Below, one piece after another: positions 22,277 through 30,499 of a stretch of DNA of 64,000 nucleotides. Source of the stretch: Miltoncostaea sp050250915 (GTDB lineage Bacteria > Actinomycetota > Thermoleophilia > Miltoncostaeales > Miltoncostaeaceae); assembly GCA_050250915.1 (NCBI GenBank), contig JBFWNT010000014.1, positions 1 through 64,000 of the forward strand, in the 5' to 3' direction. How positions within the stretch are numbered: position 1 is the stretch's first letter; each line of letters opens with the position of its first letter. A program made the position numbers and the translations under genes. The notes beneath the pieces were generated by a model. It made no database searches. It was not told where the DNA came from and was given only the letters and a program-made list of their open reading frames with translations.

Positions 22277-23652
22277 GCGAGGTGCGCGTCCCGGACATCG
22301 GCGACTTCGCCGACGTCCCCGTCATCGAGGTGCTCGTCGCGGCCGGCGACGCCGTCGAGACCGAGCAGCCCCTCATCGTGCTCGAGTCGGACAAGGCGAG
22401 CATGGAGGTCCCCTCGCCGTCCGACGGGACGGTCGACACGGTGGCCGTGTCGGTGGGCGACACCGTGTCGCAGGGCGACCTGATCCTGACCCTGTCCGAC
22501 AACGGCGCCGGGCCGAAGGCCGAGGAGGAGGAAACACCGGCCGAGCAGGCGCCCGCCGAGGAGGCACCGCCGGATGAGGCGCCGGCGCAGGACGCCGGCG
22601 GCGAGCCCGACGCGGGCGAGCCGTCCCCCCAGGCGGCCGGGAAGGAGGCCGAGGAGGAGGGCATCGGCGACGAGGCCCCGCAGCCGGCGCCCGCCGCCGA
22701 CGATGACGATGGCGGCGACGGTGACGGCTCCTACGCCGGGCCCGCCGCCCGTCGGCTGGCGCGCGAGCGGGGCATCGACCTGTCGTCGGTGGCGGGCAGC
22801 GGCCGCGGCGGCCGGGTCACGGTCCAGGACGTCGAGGCCGCCGCCGGCGGCGACGGCGCCCGGGCCCCCGCCGCGAAGGCCCCCACCACGGCCCCGCCGC
22901 CGGCGGGAGCGCCGGCCGTCGAGGGCCTCCCCGCGTGGCCGCAGGTCGACTTCGCCGCGTTCGGGCCCATCGAGACGGTGGGGCTCTCGCGCATCAAGCG
23001 CATCGCCGGCCCGGCGCTGCACCGCAACTGGGTGGCGATCCCGCACGTCACGCAGCACGACGACGCCGACATCACGGCGCTGGAGGAGTTCCGCACGGCC
23101 ACCAACGCGGAGCACGCCGACGAGGGCGTGAAGCTCACGATGGTGTCGCTCCTGCTGAAGGCGTCGGCGGTGACCCTGCGCGCGTTCCCGGAGTTCAACA
23201 GCTCGCTCCAGGGCGACGAGCTGGTGCTGAAGCGCTACGTCCACATCGGGTTCGCCGTGGACACGCCGGACGGCCTGCTGGTCCCGGTCATCCGCGACGT
23301 CGACCGCAAGGGCCTGCTCGACATCGCGCGCGAGCTGACGCAGCTGTCCCAGCAGGCCCGCGACGGCTCGCTCACCCGCGAGGCGATGCAGGGCGGCACG
23401 TTCACCATCTCGAGCCTCGGCGGGATCGGCGGCACGTACTTCACGCCGATCATCAACGCGCCCGAGGTGGCGATCCTGGGCGTCTCGCGGTCGGAGATGA
23501 AGCCGGTGTGGGACGGCCGCGCGTTCGCGCCGCGCCTGATGCTCCCGCTCTCCCTGTCGTACGACCACCGCGTGGTCGACGGCGCCGCCGCCGCGCGGTT
23601 CACGACCCACCTGGCGCACGTCCTGGCCGACCCGCTGCGCATGCTCTTGTGA
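22273..23652 (+). CDS. aceF: Dihydrolipoamide acetyltransferase (E2) of pyruvate dehydrogenase
   Basis: The 459-residue protein has one lipoyl domain with the lipoylated Lys-41 in ESDKASME, a long acidic Ala/Pro/Glu linker (about residues 80-155), a peripheral-subunit-binding domain (YAGPAARRLARERGIDLSSV, GSGRGGRVTVQDV) and the acyltransferase core ending in SYDHRVVDGAAAARF with catalytic His-432 and Asp-436. It transfers the acetyl group to CoA and forms the core of the complex. A single lipoyl domain is fewer than in the E. coli enzyme. ATG overlaps the aceE stop. Confidence 0.95.
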   Translation: MSEVRVPDIGDFADVPVIEVLVAAGDAVETEQPLIVLESDKASMEVPSPSDGTVDTVAVSVGDTVSQGDLILTLSDNGAGPKAEEEETPAEQAPAEEAPPDEAPAQDAGGEPDAGEPSPQAAGKEAEEEGIGDEAPQPAPAADDDDGGDGDGSYAGPAARRLARERGIDLSSVAGSGRGGRVTVQDVEAAAGGDGARAPAAKAPTTAPPPAGAPAVEGLPAWPQVDFAAFGPIETVGLSRIKRIAGPALHRNWVAIPHVTQHDDADITALEEFRTATNAEHADEGVKLTMVSLLLKASAVTLRAFPEFNSSLQGDELVLKRYVHIGFAVDTPDGLLVPVIRDVDRKGLLDIARELTQLSQQARDGSLTREAMQGGTFTISSLGGIGGTYFTPIINAPEVAILGVSRSEMKPVWDGRAFAPRLMLPLSLSYDHRVVDGAAAARFTTHLAHVLADPLRMLL

Positions 23653-25088
23653 GCGGCGAGCGGGTCGACGTCGTGGTGCTGGGCGGCGGCCCCGGCGGTT
23701 ACACGGCCGCGTTCCGCGCCGCCGACCTCGGCCTCTCGACGGTGCTGGTCGAGCGCTACGACGTGCTCGGCGGCGTGTGCCTCAACGTGGGCTGCATCCC
23801 GTCGAAGGCGCTGCTCCACGCCGCCGCCGTCATCACCGGCGCCGCCGAGGCGGCGGAGCGCGGCATCGGCTTCGGGGCCCCCGAGATCGACCTGGAGCGG
23901 CTGCGGACCTCCACCGGCGACGTGGTCGCCACCCTCACCAAGGGCCTGGACGGGCTGGCCAAGCGGCGCAAGGTGCGCGTGGTGCACGGCACCGCGGCGT
24001 TCACCTCGCCCCACGAGATGGCGGTGGCGACGCCGGACGGCACCGAGACGATCGCGTTCGCGAACGCGATCATCGCCGCCGGCTCGCAGTCGGCCACCAT
24101 CCCGGGGCTGCCCGACGATCCCCGGGTCATGGACTCCACCGACGCCCTCCGCCTGGACGAGGTGCCCGAGCGGCTGCTGGTGATCGGCGGCGGGATCATC
24201 GGTCTGGAGATGGCGACGGTCTACGACGCGCTCGGCTCCCGGATCACCGTGGTCGAGATGCTCGACCGGCTCATCCCGGGGTGCGACCCCGACCTGGTGG
24301 CGCCGCTCCAGAAGCGCATCGAGGGCCGCTACGAGGCGATCCACCTGGGCACGAAGGTGGCCGAGGTGAAGGCCCGCAAGGACGGCCTGCACGTGACGTT
24401 CGAGGGCGACGACGCCCCGCCCGGGCGGATCGTCGACCGGGTGCTGGTGGCGGTGGGCCGGCGCGCGAACGGCGACCGCATCGGCGCCGAGGCCGCGGGC
24501 GTGCAGGTGGACGAGCGGGGCGTGATCCCGGTCGACGGCCGGATGCGGACGAACGTGGACCACATCCACGCGATCGGCGACGTCACCGGCGACCCCATGC
24601 TGGCCCACAAGGCCACCCACCAGGGGGCGCTCGCCGCCGAGGTGATCGCGGGGCATGACGTGGTGTGGGACCGCCGGACGATCCCGTCGGTCGCCTACAC
24701 CGACCCCGAGGTCGCGTGGATGGGGCTCACCGAGACCGAGGCCAGGGAGCGCGGCGTGGAGGTGGAGGTGGCCGCCATCCCGTGGGCGGCGTCCGGCCGG
24801 GCGCTCGGCATCGGCCGCCCCGAGGGGCGCACCAAGCTCATCACCGAGCCGGGGACGGGGCGCATCCTCGGCGCGGGGATCGTGGGCGTCAACGCCGGCG
24901 AGCTCATCTCCGAGGCTGTCCACGCCCTGGAGATGGGGTCGGTCGCCGAGGACGTGGCCCTGACGATCCACCCCCACCCGACCCTCTCGGAGACGTTCGC
25001 GTTCTCGGCCGAGTGGGCGGACGGGACGATCACCGACCTCTACCGGCGCCCCACCAGGACCGAGGAGCCGCGCCGGACGACTCCGTGA
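23649..25088 (+). CDS. lpdA: Dihydrolipoyl dehydrogenase (E3)
   Basis: The 479-residue flavoprotein has the FAD motif VVVLGGGPGGYTAA, the redox disulfide GGVCLNVGCIPSKAL (Cys-44/Cys-49), the NAD motif VIGGGIIGLEMATVY, the FAD-contact segment HIHAIGDVTGDPMLAHKATH and the active-site His-Glu in HPHPTLSETF. It reoxidises the lipoyl arm of E2 with NAD. GTG overlaps the aceF stop. A hairpin terminator follows at 25130-25153. Confidence 0.96.
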   Translation: MSGERVDVVVLGGGPGGYTAAFRAADLGLSTVLVERYDVLGGVCLNVGCIPSKALLHAAAVITGAAEAAERGIGFGAPEIDLERLRTSTGDVVATLTKGLDGLAKRRKVRVVHGTAAFTSPHEMAVATPDGTETIAFANAIIAAGSQSATIPGLPDDPRVMDSTDALRLDEVPERLLVIGGGIIGLEMATVYDALGSRITVVEMLDRLIPGCDPDLVAPLQKRIEGRYEAIHLGTKVAEVKARKDGLHVTFEGDDAPPGRIVDRVLVAVGRRANGDRIGAEAAGVQVDERGVIPVDGRMRTNVDHIHAIGDVTGDPMLAHKATHQGALAAEVIAGHDVVWDRRTIPSVAYTDPEVAWMGLTETEARERGVEVEVAAIPWAASGRALGIGRPEGRTKLITEPGTGRILGAGIVGVNAGELISEAVHALEMGSVAEDVALTIHPHPTLSETFAFSAEWADGTITDLYRRPTRTEEPRRTTP

Positions 25089-25129
25089 ACGGGGTCCGTC
25101 CGGACGCGACACCTCGGGACCGGCGGGGC

Positions 25130-25158
25130 CCTCGTCGACCCCCTTCGACGGGGTTGTT
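25130..25158 (+). terminator. Rho-independent-like terminator of the pdh operon
   Basis: CCTCGTCGA (25130-25138) pairs with TCGACGGGG (25145-25153, one G-T pair) around CCCCCT, followed by TTGTT. It lies 41 nt after the lpdA stop. Confidence 0.65.
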
Positions 25159-25185
25159 CATTCGATCGCCCACCGATGTTCATTC
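25155..25185. repeat. Two direct repeats TGTTCATTC upstream of the Fur-family gene
   Basis: TGTTCATTC occurs at 25155-25163 and 25177-25185, 22 nt apart (two helical turns), followed by similar bases (GATCG and CGACG). The spacing suits two protein sites on one DNA face. It lies 90-120 nt upstream of the Fur promoter. Confidence 0.4.
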
Positions 25186-25273
25186 CGACGGACCCCGCCG
25201 CGCGCGGGTTCCGATCGTGAACTCGGGGTGTCGATTGACCGGCCGACGACGCGACCACCCTCCCGCGTGACGT

Positions 25274-25315
25274 AACAACTCCTTTTCTGGAGTGGTTCCA
25301 GACAGCGTGTAGGGT
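25274..25315 (+). promoter_or_regulatory. Promoter and probable operator of the Fur-katA operon
   Basis: AACAACTCC (25274-25282) and GGAGTGGTT (25289-25297) form an inverted repeat matching at 8 of 9 positions around TTTTCT. It covers the -35 region of TAGGGT (25310-25315), which is 7 nt from GTG 25323, so the mRNA should be leaderless. The dyad position suits autorepression by the peroxide-sensing Fur-family protein encoded next. Confidence 0.65.
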
Positions 25316-25322
25316 CGGGCCC

Positions 25323-25784
25323 GTGCCCGAGCCCCTCCGCGATGTCGTCGAGCTGCTCCGGTCCCACGGGCTGCGTGCCACGGCCCCGCGGATCGCCGTG
25401 CTCGACGCCATCGTGGGGATGGGGCACCCGGACGCGGAGGCGGTGCGGGCGGAGGTGACGCGCCGAATCGGCAGCGTCTCGACGCAGGCGGTGTACGACA
25501 CCCTGCACGCGCTCACCGACGCCGGCCTGCTGCGGCGGATCGAGCCGGCCGGGCACCCCGCCCGGTACGAGACCCGCGTGGGCGACAACCACCACCACCT
25601 GATCTGCCGCGCGTGCGGCACGACGCGCGACGTGGACTGCGCCGCGGGGCACGCGCCCTGCCTGGAGCCGTCCGCGCACGGGGGCTTCGTCGTCGACGAG
25701 GCCGAGGTCATCTACTGGGGCCTCTGCGCCGACTGCGCCGCGGCCGCCTCCCGGCCCACCACATCGACCGAAGGGACCACATGA
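25323..25784 (+). CDS. Fur-family regulator, peroxide-responsive type (CatR/FurA-like)
   Basis: The 153-residue protein has the Fur winged helix (LLRSHGLRATAPRIAVLDAIVGMGHPDAEAV, SVSTQAVYDTLHALTDAGLLRRIEP) and a dimerisation domain with metal ligands HHHLICRACGTTRDVDC and a second pair in GLCADC. Fur/PerR proteins that sit directly before a catalase gene repress it and let go when oxidised. The gene overlaps katA by 4 nt, so regulator and target are made together. Confidence 0.92.
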   Translation: MPEPLRDVVELLRSHGLRATAPRIAVLDAIVGMGHPDAEAVRAEVTRRIGSVSTQAVYDTLHALTDAGLLRRIEPAGHPARYETRVGDNHHHLICRACGTTRDVDCAAGHAPCLEPSAHGGFVVDEAEVIYWGLCADCAAAASRPTTSTEGTT

Positions 25785-27271
25785 GCGACGCCCCGCGCCA
25801 CCTCACCACCCGCCAGGGCCACCCCGTCTCCGACAACCAGAGCCAGCGCACCGTCGGCGACCGCGGCCCCGCGACGCTCGAGAACTACCAGTTCCTGGAG
25901 AAGATCGCGCACTTCGACCGGGAGCGGGTCCCCGAGCGGGTGGTGCACGCGCGCGGCTTCGTGGCGCACGGGTTCTTCGAGGCGTACGGGACGATCGGCG
26001 ACGAGCCGGCCTCCGTGTACACGCGGGCGAAGCTCTTCCAGGAGAAGGGGAAGCGCACGCCGGTGTCGGTGCGGTTCTCGACGGTCATCGGCGGGCGCGA
26101 CTCGTCGGAGGTGGCCCGCGACCCGCGCGGCTTCGCCGTGAAGTTCCGCACGGAGGACGGCAACTGGGACCTGGTGGGCAACAACCTGCCGGTGTTCTTC
26201 ATCCGCGACGCGATCAAGTTCCCCGACGTGATCCACGCGCTGAAGCCCGACCCGGTCACGTTCCGGCAGGAGCCCAACCGGATCTTCGATTTCATGAGCA
26301 TGACCCCCGAATCCATGCACATGCTCACCTGGCTGTTCAGCCCGCGCGGCATCCCGGCCAACTACCGGCAGCAGCAGGGCTTCGGCGTGAACACCTACAA
26401 GATGGTGAACGCCGAGGGCGACGCCGTGCTGGTGAAGTACCACTGGGAGCCGCGGGACGGCATCGCGAGCCTCACCCAGGAGCAGGCCGACGCGATCCAG
26501 GCCACCGAGCTGGGGTCGGCGTCGAAGGACTGCTTCGAGGCGATCGCCCGCGGCGACCTGCCGGAGTGGGAGCTGCGGGTGCAGGTCATGAGCGACGACG
26601 CCCACCCGGAGCTCGACTTCGACCCGCTCGACGACACCAAGGTCTGGCCGGAGGAGCGGTTCCCGCTGCTCCCGGTGGGGCGGATGGTGCTGGACCGCAA
26701 CGTCGAGAACCACTTCGCCGAGAACGAGCAGATCGCGTTCGGAACCGGCGTCCTGGTCGACGGCCTCGACTTCAGCGACGACAAGATGCTGGTGGGGCGG
26801 ACGTTCTCGTACTCCGACACCCAGCGGTACCGCGTGGGCCCCAACTACCTCCAGCTGCCGGTCAACCGGCCGGAGGTGCCCGCCAACACGAACCAGCGCG
26901 ACGGCGCGATGGCGTACCACGTGGACGGGACGGGCGAGAACCCGCACGTCAACTACGAGCCGTCCAGCACCGGCGGCCTGCCCGAGGCGGAGCCGGCGGG
27001 GCCGGAGCACCGCCCGTACGTGGAGGGCTCCGTGGGCCGCCAGAGGCTGGAGCGCACGAACGACTACGCGCAGGCCGGCGAGCGCTACCGCACGATGCCC
27101 GACTGGGAGCGCGACGACCTGGTCCTGAACCTCACCACGCTGCTGTCCGAGTGCGACAACCACATCCAGGTGCGGATGGCATGGCACTTCGCGCAGTGCG
27201 ACGAGGAGTTCGGCCGCCGGATCGCCGAGGGCATCGGCGTCCCGGTGCCGGAGACGGCCGCCGCCGGCTGA
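25781..27271 (+). CDS. katA: Monofunctional heme catalase (clade 3, KatA type)
   Basis: The 496-residue protein fits small-subunit catalases. Catalytic His-56 lies in RVVHARGFVAHGFFEAYG, Asn-134 in LVGNNLPVFFIRDA, and the proximal heme ligand Tyr-344 in FSYSDTQRYRVGPNY. It breaks hydrogen peroxide to water and oxygen in the cytoplasm. ATG overlaps the Fur-gene stop (ATGA). A large stem-loop follows at 27282-27323. Confidence 0.96.
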   Translation: MSDAPRHLTTRQGHPVSDNQSQRTVGDRGPATLENYQFLEKIAHFDRERVPERVVHARGFVAHGFFEAYGTIGDEPASVYTRAKLFQEKGKRTPVSVRFSTVIGGRDSSEVARDPRGFAVKFRTEDGNWDLVGNNLPVFFIRDAIKFPDVIHALKPDPVTFRQEPNRIFDFMSMTPESMHMLTWLFSPRGIPANYRQQQGFGVNTYKMVNAEGDAVLVKYHWEPRDGIASLTQEQADAIQATELGSASKDCFEAIARGDLPEWELRVQVMSDDAHPELDFDPLDDTKVWPEERFPLLPVGRMVLDRNVENHFAENEQIAFGTGVLVDGLDFSDDKMLVGRTFSYSDTQRYRVGPNYLQLPVNRPEVPANTNQRDGAMAYHVDGTGENPHVNYEPSSTGGLPEAEPAGPEHRPYVEGSVGRQRLERTNDYAQAGERYRTMPDWERDDLVLNLTTLLSECDNHIQVRMAWHFAQCDEEFGRRIAEGIGVPVPETAAAG

Positions 27272-27281
27272 GCGCGGCGAC

Positions 27282-27323
27282 GGCGGCGCGGCGTGCCGGT
27301 CCCACGCGGACCGGCGCGCCGCC
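27282..27323 (+). terminator. Large two-part hairpin after katA
   Basis: GGCGGCGCG (27282-27290) pairs with CGCGCCGCC (27315-27323), and inside it CCGGTCC (27296-27302) pairs with GGACCGG (27308-27314). A 5-nt bulge lies on the left side. No T-run follows; it is a likely terminator of the Fur-katA transcript. Confidence 0.6.
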
Positions 27324-27354
27324 CCGACCCGCCCCGGCCGGGTACCAGCCCGCC

Positions 27355-27651
27355 ATGGATCCCGAACCCGGGCGGCGCCTGCGCGTCGACCCACGCTCCG
27401 GCGACCCGCGGGTGCCCGTCGATGACCCCACCGGCGGGCGCACCCTGTCGCAGCGGCTGGCCATCGCGCTGCCGGTCTGCGCCATCGCGGGGCTGGCGAT
27501 CGGCATCCCGCTCGCCATCGCCGGCGGCGACTGGCGCATCGTGATCCCCTGCGTCCTCGCCCCCATGGCGATCGTCGGGACGTTCCTCGCGATCCTCGAG
27601 GACGGCCGCGTCCAGCGCCACGTCGACGAGGTGACCCGCCGAGGTCCCTAG
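27355..27651 (+). CDS. Small membrane protein of unknown function
   Basis: A 98-residue protein with a Pro/Arg/Asp-rich cytoplasmic N-terminus (MDPEPGRRLRVDPRSGDPRV) and two membrane helices (LAIALPVCAIAGLAIGIPLAIA and IVIPCVLAPMAIVGTFLAIL) ending in a charged tail. I do not recognise a family. TACCAG (27343-27348), 6 nt before ATG, could be a weak -10 for a leaderless mRNA. Confidence 0.6.
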   Translation: MDPEPGRRLRVDPRSGDPRVPVDDPTGGRTLSQRLAIALPVCAIAGLAIGIPLAIAGGDWRIVIPCVLAPMAIVGTFLAILEDGRVQRHVDEVTRRGP

Positions 27652-27673
27652 CCGCCGGTCGCAGGGTGGACGG

Positions 27674-27852
27674 GCCGTTCGGAAGCCACCCTCCGGCGCT
27701 CGGCGCTACCGTGACCCGGACAACAGCGGGTTCATCACCCCCGACGACGGCTCGAAGGACTGCTTCGTCCACCACTCCGAGATCCAGCGCGACGGGTACC
27801 GGAGCCTCGATGAGGGCCAGCGGGTCAGCTTCGAGACCGCCCCCGATGCGCC
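27674..27852 (+). pseudogene. Truncated cold-shock-domain (CspA-like) gene remnant
   Basis: The forward frame from 27704 reads RYRDPDNSGFITPDDGSKDC and continues FVHHSEIQRDGYRSLDEGQRVSFETA. This is the second half of a bacterial cold-shock domain: RNP1-like GFITPDDG, RNP2-like CFVHHSEIQ, then the conserved G-Y-R-S-L-x-E-G-Q-x-V-x-F. The N-terminal start and VKWFN strand are absent: the residues before (VRKPPSGARRY) do not match and there is no start codon. The C-terminus runs into the oppositely oriented monooxygenase gene. It is therefore a decayed copy. Confidence 0.75.
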
Positions 27853-28149
27853 CTACTTCACGGCGATCACGTCCACCGGCCTGATGTCGGGCGGCGCCGC
27901 GAGCAGGTCGTCGGCCACCTGGCCGAGGGCCGCGGGAATCTCGCCGTCCAGGTGCGCCTGGCGGCCGTCCTCGGCCTCGAAGGTGTCGAAGATGCCGTAG
28001 GTGGTGTCGCTCACCTTGAACGCGTACCAGGTGACGGTGCCGCCCTCCTGGGCCGCGAGCTCGCGGCCCTGACGGAGGAAGTCGCCGAGATCGTCGCCCC
28101 TGCCGGGCTTCGCCTCGAGCAGGGCCAGGATTCCGAGTGAGATCGCCAT
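27853..28149 (-). CDS. Antibiotic-biosynthesis-monooxygenase (ABM) domain protein
   Basis: The 98-residue protein is a single ABM ferredoxin-like fold: LGILALLEAKPGRGDDLGDFLRQGRELA, TVTWYAFKVSDTTYGIFDTFE, AHLDGEIPAALGQVADDLLA. Family members are small dimeric enzymes (quinone or heme monooxygenases) or stress proteins. It reads toward the cold-shock remnant and may be part of the rearrangement that cut it. Start ATG 28149. Confidence 0.85.
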   Translation of the reverse strand: MAISLGILALLEAKPGRGDDLGDFLRQGRELAAQEGGTVTWYAFKVSDTTYGIFDTFEAEDGRQAHLDGEIPAALGQVADDLLAAPPDIRPVDVIAVK

Positions 28150-28207
28150 GTCCGCGCTCCGTGTCGATCGCCGGGTCCCCCGCCCCGTACCCGCCGCGGA
28201 CGGTGCG

Positions 28208-28561
28208 CTACCGGGCGCGCCGCTCCCGCTGCCGCTTCGGGGGGAGGGTGCGGACGAATGTGAGCGCCTCGTCGACCCAGGCCTGGAGGGCGTCGTCGTC
28301 GGCGGTCCCCGCCGGGGCGACCAGGACGATCGACGTCATCGGCGTGCCGGTCATGTCCATGCGGCGGACGTGGGGGCGCTCCAGGGCGGCGGTCGCGCCA
28401 TCCTTCCCCAGCCGCACCATCAGCGCGTCGCGGGCGATGCCCACCGCCATGTGGTCCCCGGCCATGAACGCGAGGCCCCCGAACATCTTGCGCTCGATCA
28501 GGTCGGGCACGCCGGCCATCGCCAGGCGGACGCGCTCCGCGAGGTCCTCGTCGTAGGCCAT
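28208..28561 (-). CDS. TfoX/Sxy N-terminal-domain protein
   Basis: The 117-residue protein matches the TfoX N-terminal domain: DLAERVRLAMAGVPDLIERK, MFGGLAFMAGDHMAVGI, LMVRLGKDGATAAL and a C-terminal DDALQAWVDEALTFVRTLPP. In proteobacteria Sxy controls competence, but short stand-alone forms in actinobacteria are of unknown function. ATG 28561 was chosen; the in-frame extension to 28600 adds a low-complexity leader. Confidence 0.85.
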   Translation of the reverse strand: MAYDEDLAERVRLAMAGVPDLIERKMFGGLAFMAGDHMAVGIARDALMVRLGKDGATAALERPHVRRMDMTGTPMTSIVLVAPAGTADDDALQAWVDEALTFVRTLPPKRQRERRAR

Positions 28562-28590
28562 CGCCCGTAGTCTCGCCCACCGGGGCGGGT

Positions 28591-28596
28591 TACCGT
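28591..28596 (+). promoter_or_regulatory. -10 element of a leaderless membrane-protein gene
   Basis: TACCGT (28591-28596) lies 6 nt before GTG 28603. There is no ribosome site, in keeping with a leaderless mRNA. Confidence 0.55.
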
Positions 28597-28602
28597 CCAC
28601 CC

Positions 28603-29733
28603 GTGGGGTCCCTCTGGCGCCGCCACCGCTGGTGGCTCATCGGGCAGGCCGTCCTGTGGGTCGCCGTCGTCGCGGTGCTCCGGGCCGCGGTGGTGCCCGC
28701 CGAGCGCTGCCCGCCCGCCACCCCGGCGACGGTCACCGCCGGCATCGACGCGGCCGCCGCCTGGCTCGTGGACGGCCGGCGACCCGACGGGCGCTACACC
28801 TACGGCTTCCACCGCGACACCGGGATGCCGGCCGTTGGCTACAACACCACGCGCCACGCCGGGGTGATGGACGCCCTCTACCGAACGGGCGACACGCGGG
28901 GGGCCGACGGCGGCCTGGCGTGGGCGCGGCGCCACCTGGTGACCCACGACGGCTGGGCGGCGCTCGCGCCCCCCGGGGAGTCGGCGAACGTGGGCGCGAA
29001 CGCGCTGCTGGTGGTGGCGCTGCTGCACCGCCGGCAGGCGACCGGGGACACCCGCTGGGACGGCCTGGCCCACCGGTTGTCGCGGTTCATCGTGTCTCAG
29101 ACCCAGCCCGACGGCAGCGTCCTGCAGTACGGGGACGCCCGCACCGGCGCCGCCGTCCCCGACACGTACGGGATGTTCTCGACGGGCGAGGCGTTCTTCG
29201 CGCTCGCGTTCATGGCGCGGACGTTCCCTGGGGAGGGCTGGGAGGCGCCCGCCCACCGGATCGCCGACTACATCGCCACCCGGCGGGACCGCGCCGAGGG
29301 CAGCGCCTACCGGCAGGCGGACCACTGGGCGGCCTACGGCCTGGAGGCCCTCCAGGCCGCCGACGGCCTGACCCCCGTCGAGCAGGACTACGCCCGCTGG
29401 CTCGCCGGCTACTTCGGCTGGGTGGTGCGCTACGAGTCGCAGCACGTGGGGCGCGGCCTCTCCTTCTCGGAGTCCGGCGCGTCGCTCGGCACCGTGGGGG
29501 AGGGCACCGCCGCGCTGCGCCGCCTGGCCGTCGCCGACCCGGCGCTGGCCGACCTGCGGGGCCGGCTCGCCGAGCGGAGCGTGTGCCTGGGCGGCATCCT
29601 CCTGGCCCGCCAGGCGACGGGCGCGGCCGACCCCCGCGTGAACGGCGCCTGGTTCGACGGGGGATACACGCAGATGGACGACCAGCAGCACGCGATCGCC
29701 GCGCTCATCGGCACCCGGGAGGCCCTCCGGTGA
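28603..29733 (+). CDS. Membrane-anchored alpha/alpha-toroid protein of unknown function
   Basis: The 376-residue protein has an N-terminal membrane anchor (WWLIGQAVLWVAVVAVLRAAVV) and an extracytoplasmic domain made of repeated helix pairs (GIDAAAAWLVDGRRPDGRYTYGF, YNTTRHAGVMDALYRTGD, ALLVVALLHRRQATGD, TGEAFFALAFMARTFP, AYGLEALQAADGL). This is the alpha/alpha-toroid fold of unsaturated-glycan hydrolases, lanthionine cyclases and terpene cyclases. I cannot identify a catalytic set. It overlaps a MarC-like gene by 4 nt, so the two probably act together in the envelope. Confidence 0.75.
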   Translation: MGSLWRRHRWWLIGQAVLWVAVVAVLRAAVVPAERCPPATPATVTAGIDAAAAWLVDGRRPDGRYTYGFHRDTGMPAVGYNTTRHAGVMDALYRTGDTRGADGGLAWARRHLVTHDGWAALAPPGESANVGANALLVVALLHRRQATGDTRWDGLAHRLSRFIVSQTQPDGSVLQYGDARTGAAVPDTYGMFSTGEAFFALAFMARTFPGEGWEAPAHRIADYIATRRDRAEGSAYRQADHWAAYGLEALQAADGLTPVEQDYARWLAGYFGWVVRYESQHVGRGLSFSESGASLGTVGEGTAALRRLAVADPALADLRGRLAERSVCLGGILLARQATGAADPRVNGAWFDGGYTQMDDQQHAIAALIGTREALR

Positions 29734-30224
29734 CCTTCGCGCTGATGCTGGCCGGCTTCCTCGGCACCACCAACGCCGGCCGGGTGGCGCTGGGCCTCGG
29801 GGAGGGGCGGGCGCCGCGCCGCACCCTGGCCGTCGTGCTCGCGGCGGGCGCGGCGCTGATCCTGGCCGGGGTGCTCCTGGCCGACCCGCTGCTGGACGCC
29901 CTCGACATCAGCCCCGAGTCGTTCCGCATCGGCGCCGGCATCGTGCTGGCCGCCCTCGGCGCCGCCACGCTGGTGCGCCCCCGCCCCGGCGGGCCGGCGG
30001 GGGCGCTGCTGGTGACGCCGGACCTGGCGTGCATGGCCATCGCCGCCTCCGCCGACGAGGGCGTGGGCCCGGCCCTCGGCGCCGCCGCGATCGCCCTGGC
30101 CGTGGTCGCCGCGCTGGCGCTGCTGCCGCGCCTCGGGGCCGCGGGCCGCGCCGCGCCGTTCCTGGCCGCGCTCCAGGTGGTGGTGGGCGTCGCCCTGGTG
30201 GTCTCGGGCGTCCGCGACGTCTAG
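29730..30224 (+). CDS. MarC-like small integral membrane protein
   Basis: A 164-residue protein with about five membrane helices. FLGTTNAGRVALGLGEGRAP at the N-terminus and LDISPESFRIGAGIVLAALGAATLV match the MarC signature (G-I-S-x-x-x-F-R-I-x-G-G). MarC proteins have no proven function. GTG 29730 overlaps the stop of the toroid gene. Downstream, 30225-30499 holds a likely pyridoxamine-oxidase-type remnant and no intact gene. Confidence 0.75.
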   Translation: MTFALMLAGFLGTTNAGRVALGLGEGRAPRRTLAVVLAAGAALILAGVLLADPLLDALDISPESFRIGAGIVLAALGAATLVRPRPGGPAGALLVTPDLACMAIAASADEGVGPALGAAAIALAVVAALALLPRLGAAGRAAPFLAALQVVVGVALVVSGVRDV

Positions 30225-30230
30225 ACGGTG

Positions 30231-30320
30231 CCGGAACGACACGGACGGGAATCCATCGTCATCGACGTACGCGACGGCCACCAGGCGTCCGCGCTCGGCG
30301 GCGGTCGCGATCGCGTCGGG
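30231..30320 (-). pseudogene. Possible remnant of a pyridoxamine-phosphate-oxidase-like protein
   Basis: On the reverse strand 30320-30231 reads HPDAIATAAERGRLVAVAYV then DDDGFPSVSFRH. This matches the first helix and strand of split-barrel FMN-binding proteins of the pyridoxamine oxidase type (L-V-T-V-A-T-V-D-x-D-G-x-P-S-V-S-F-R). Nothing after it continues the fold, and it abuts the end of the MarC-like gene. It looks like a 5' fragment whose 3' part was lost. Confidence 0.45.
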
Positions 30321-30499
30321 ATGCCGGAGTCGGTCCGGGCAGGGGTTCGGCCACGGGATCCTCCAGGGCGGGGATGAGCGCAGAGAATTGAGCCTGGGTT
30401 GCGTTCTCACAGGACCGGGCGGTCATCGCCCGACCGATGAGTTCCGCCCGCCGCGTGCGTTGTACGGGCGACAGGTTCGTTCCGAGGGAGGGAGGCGCG

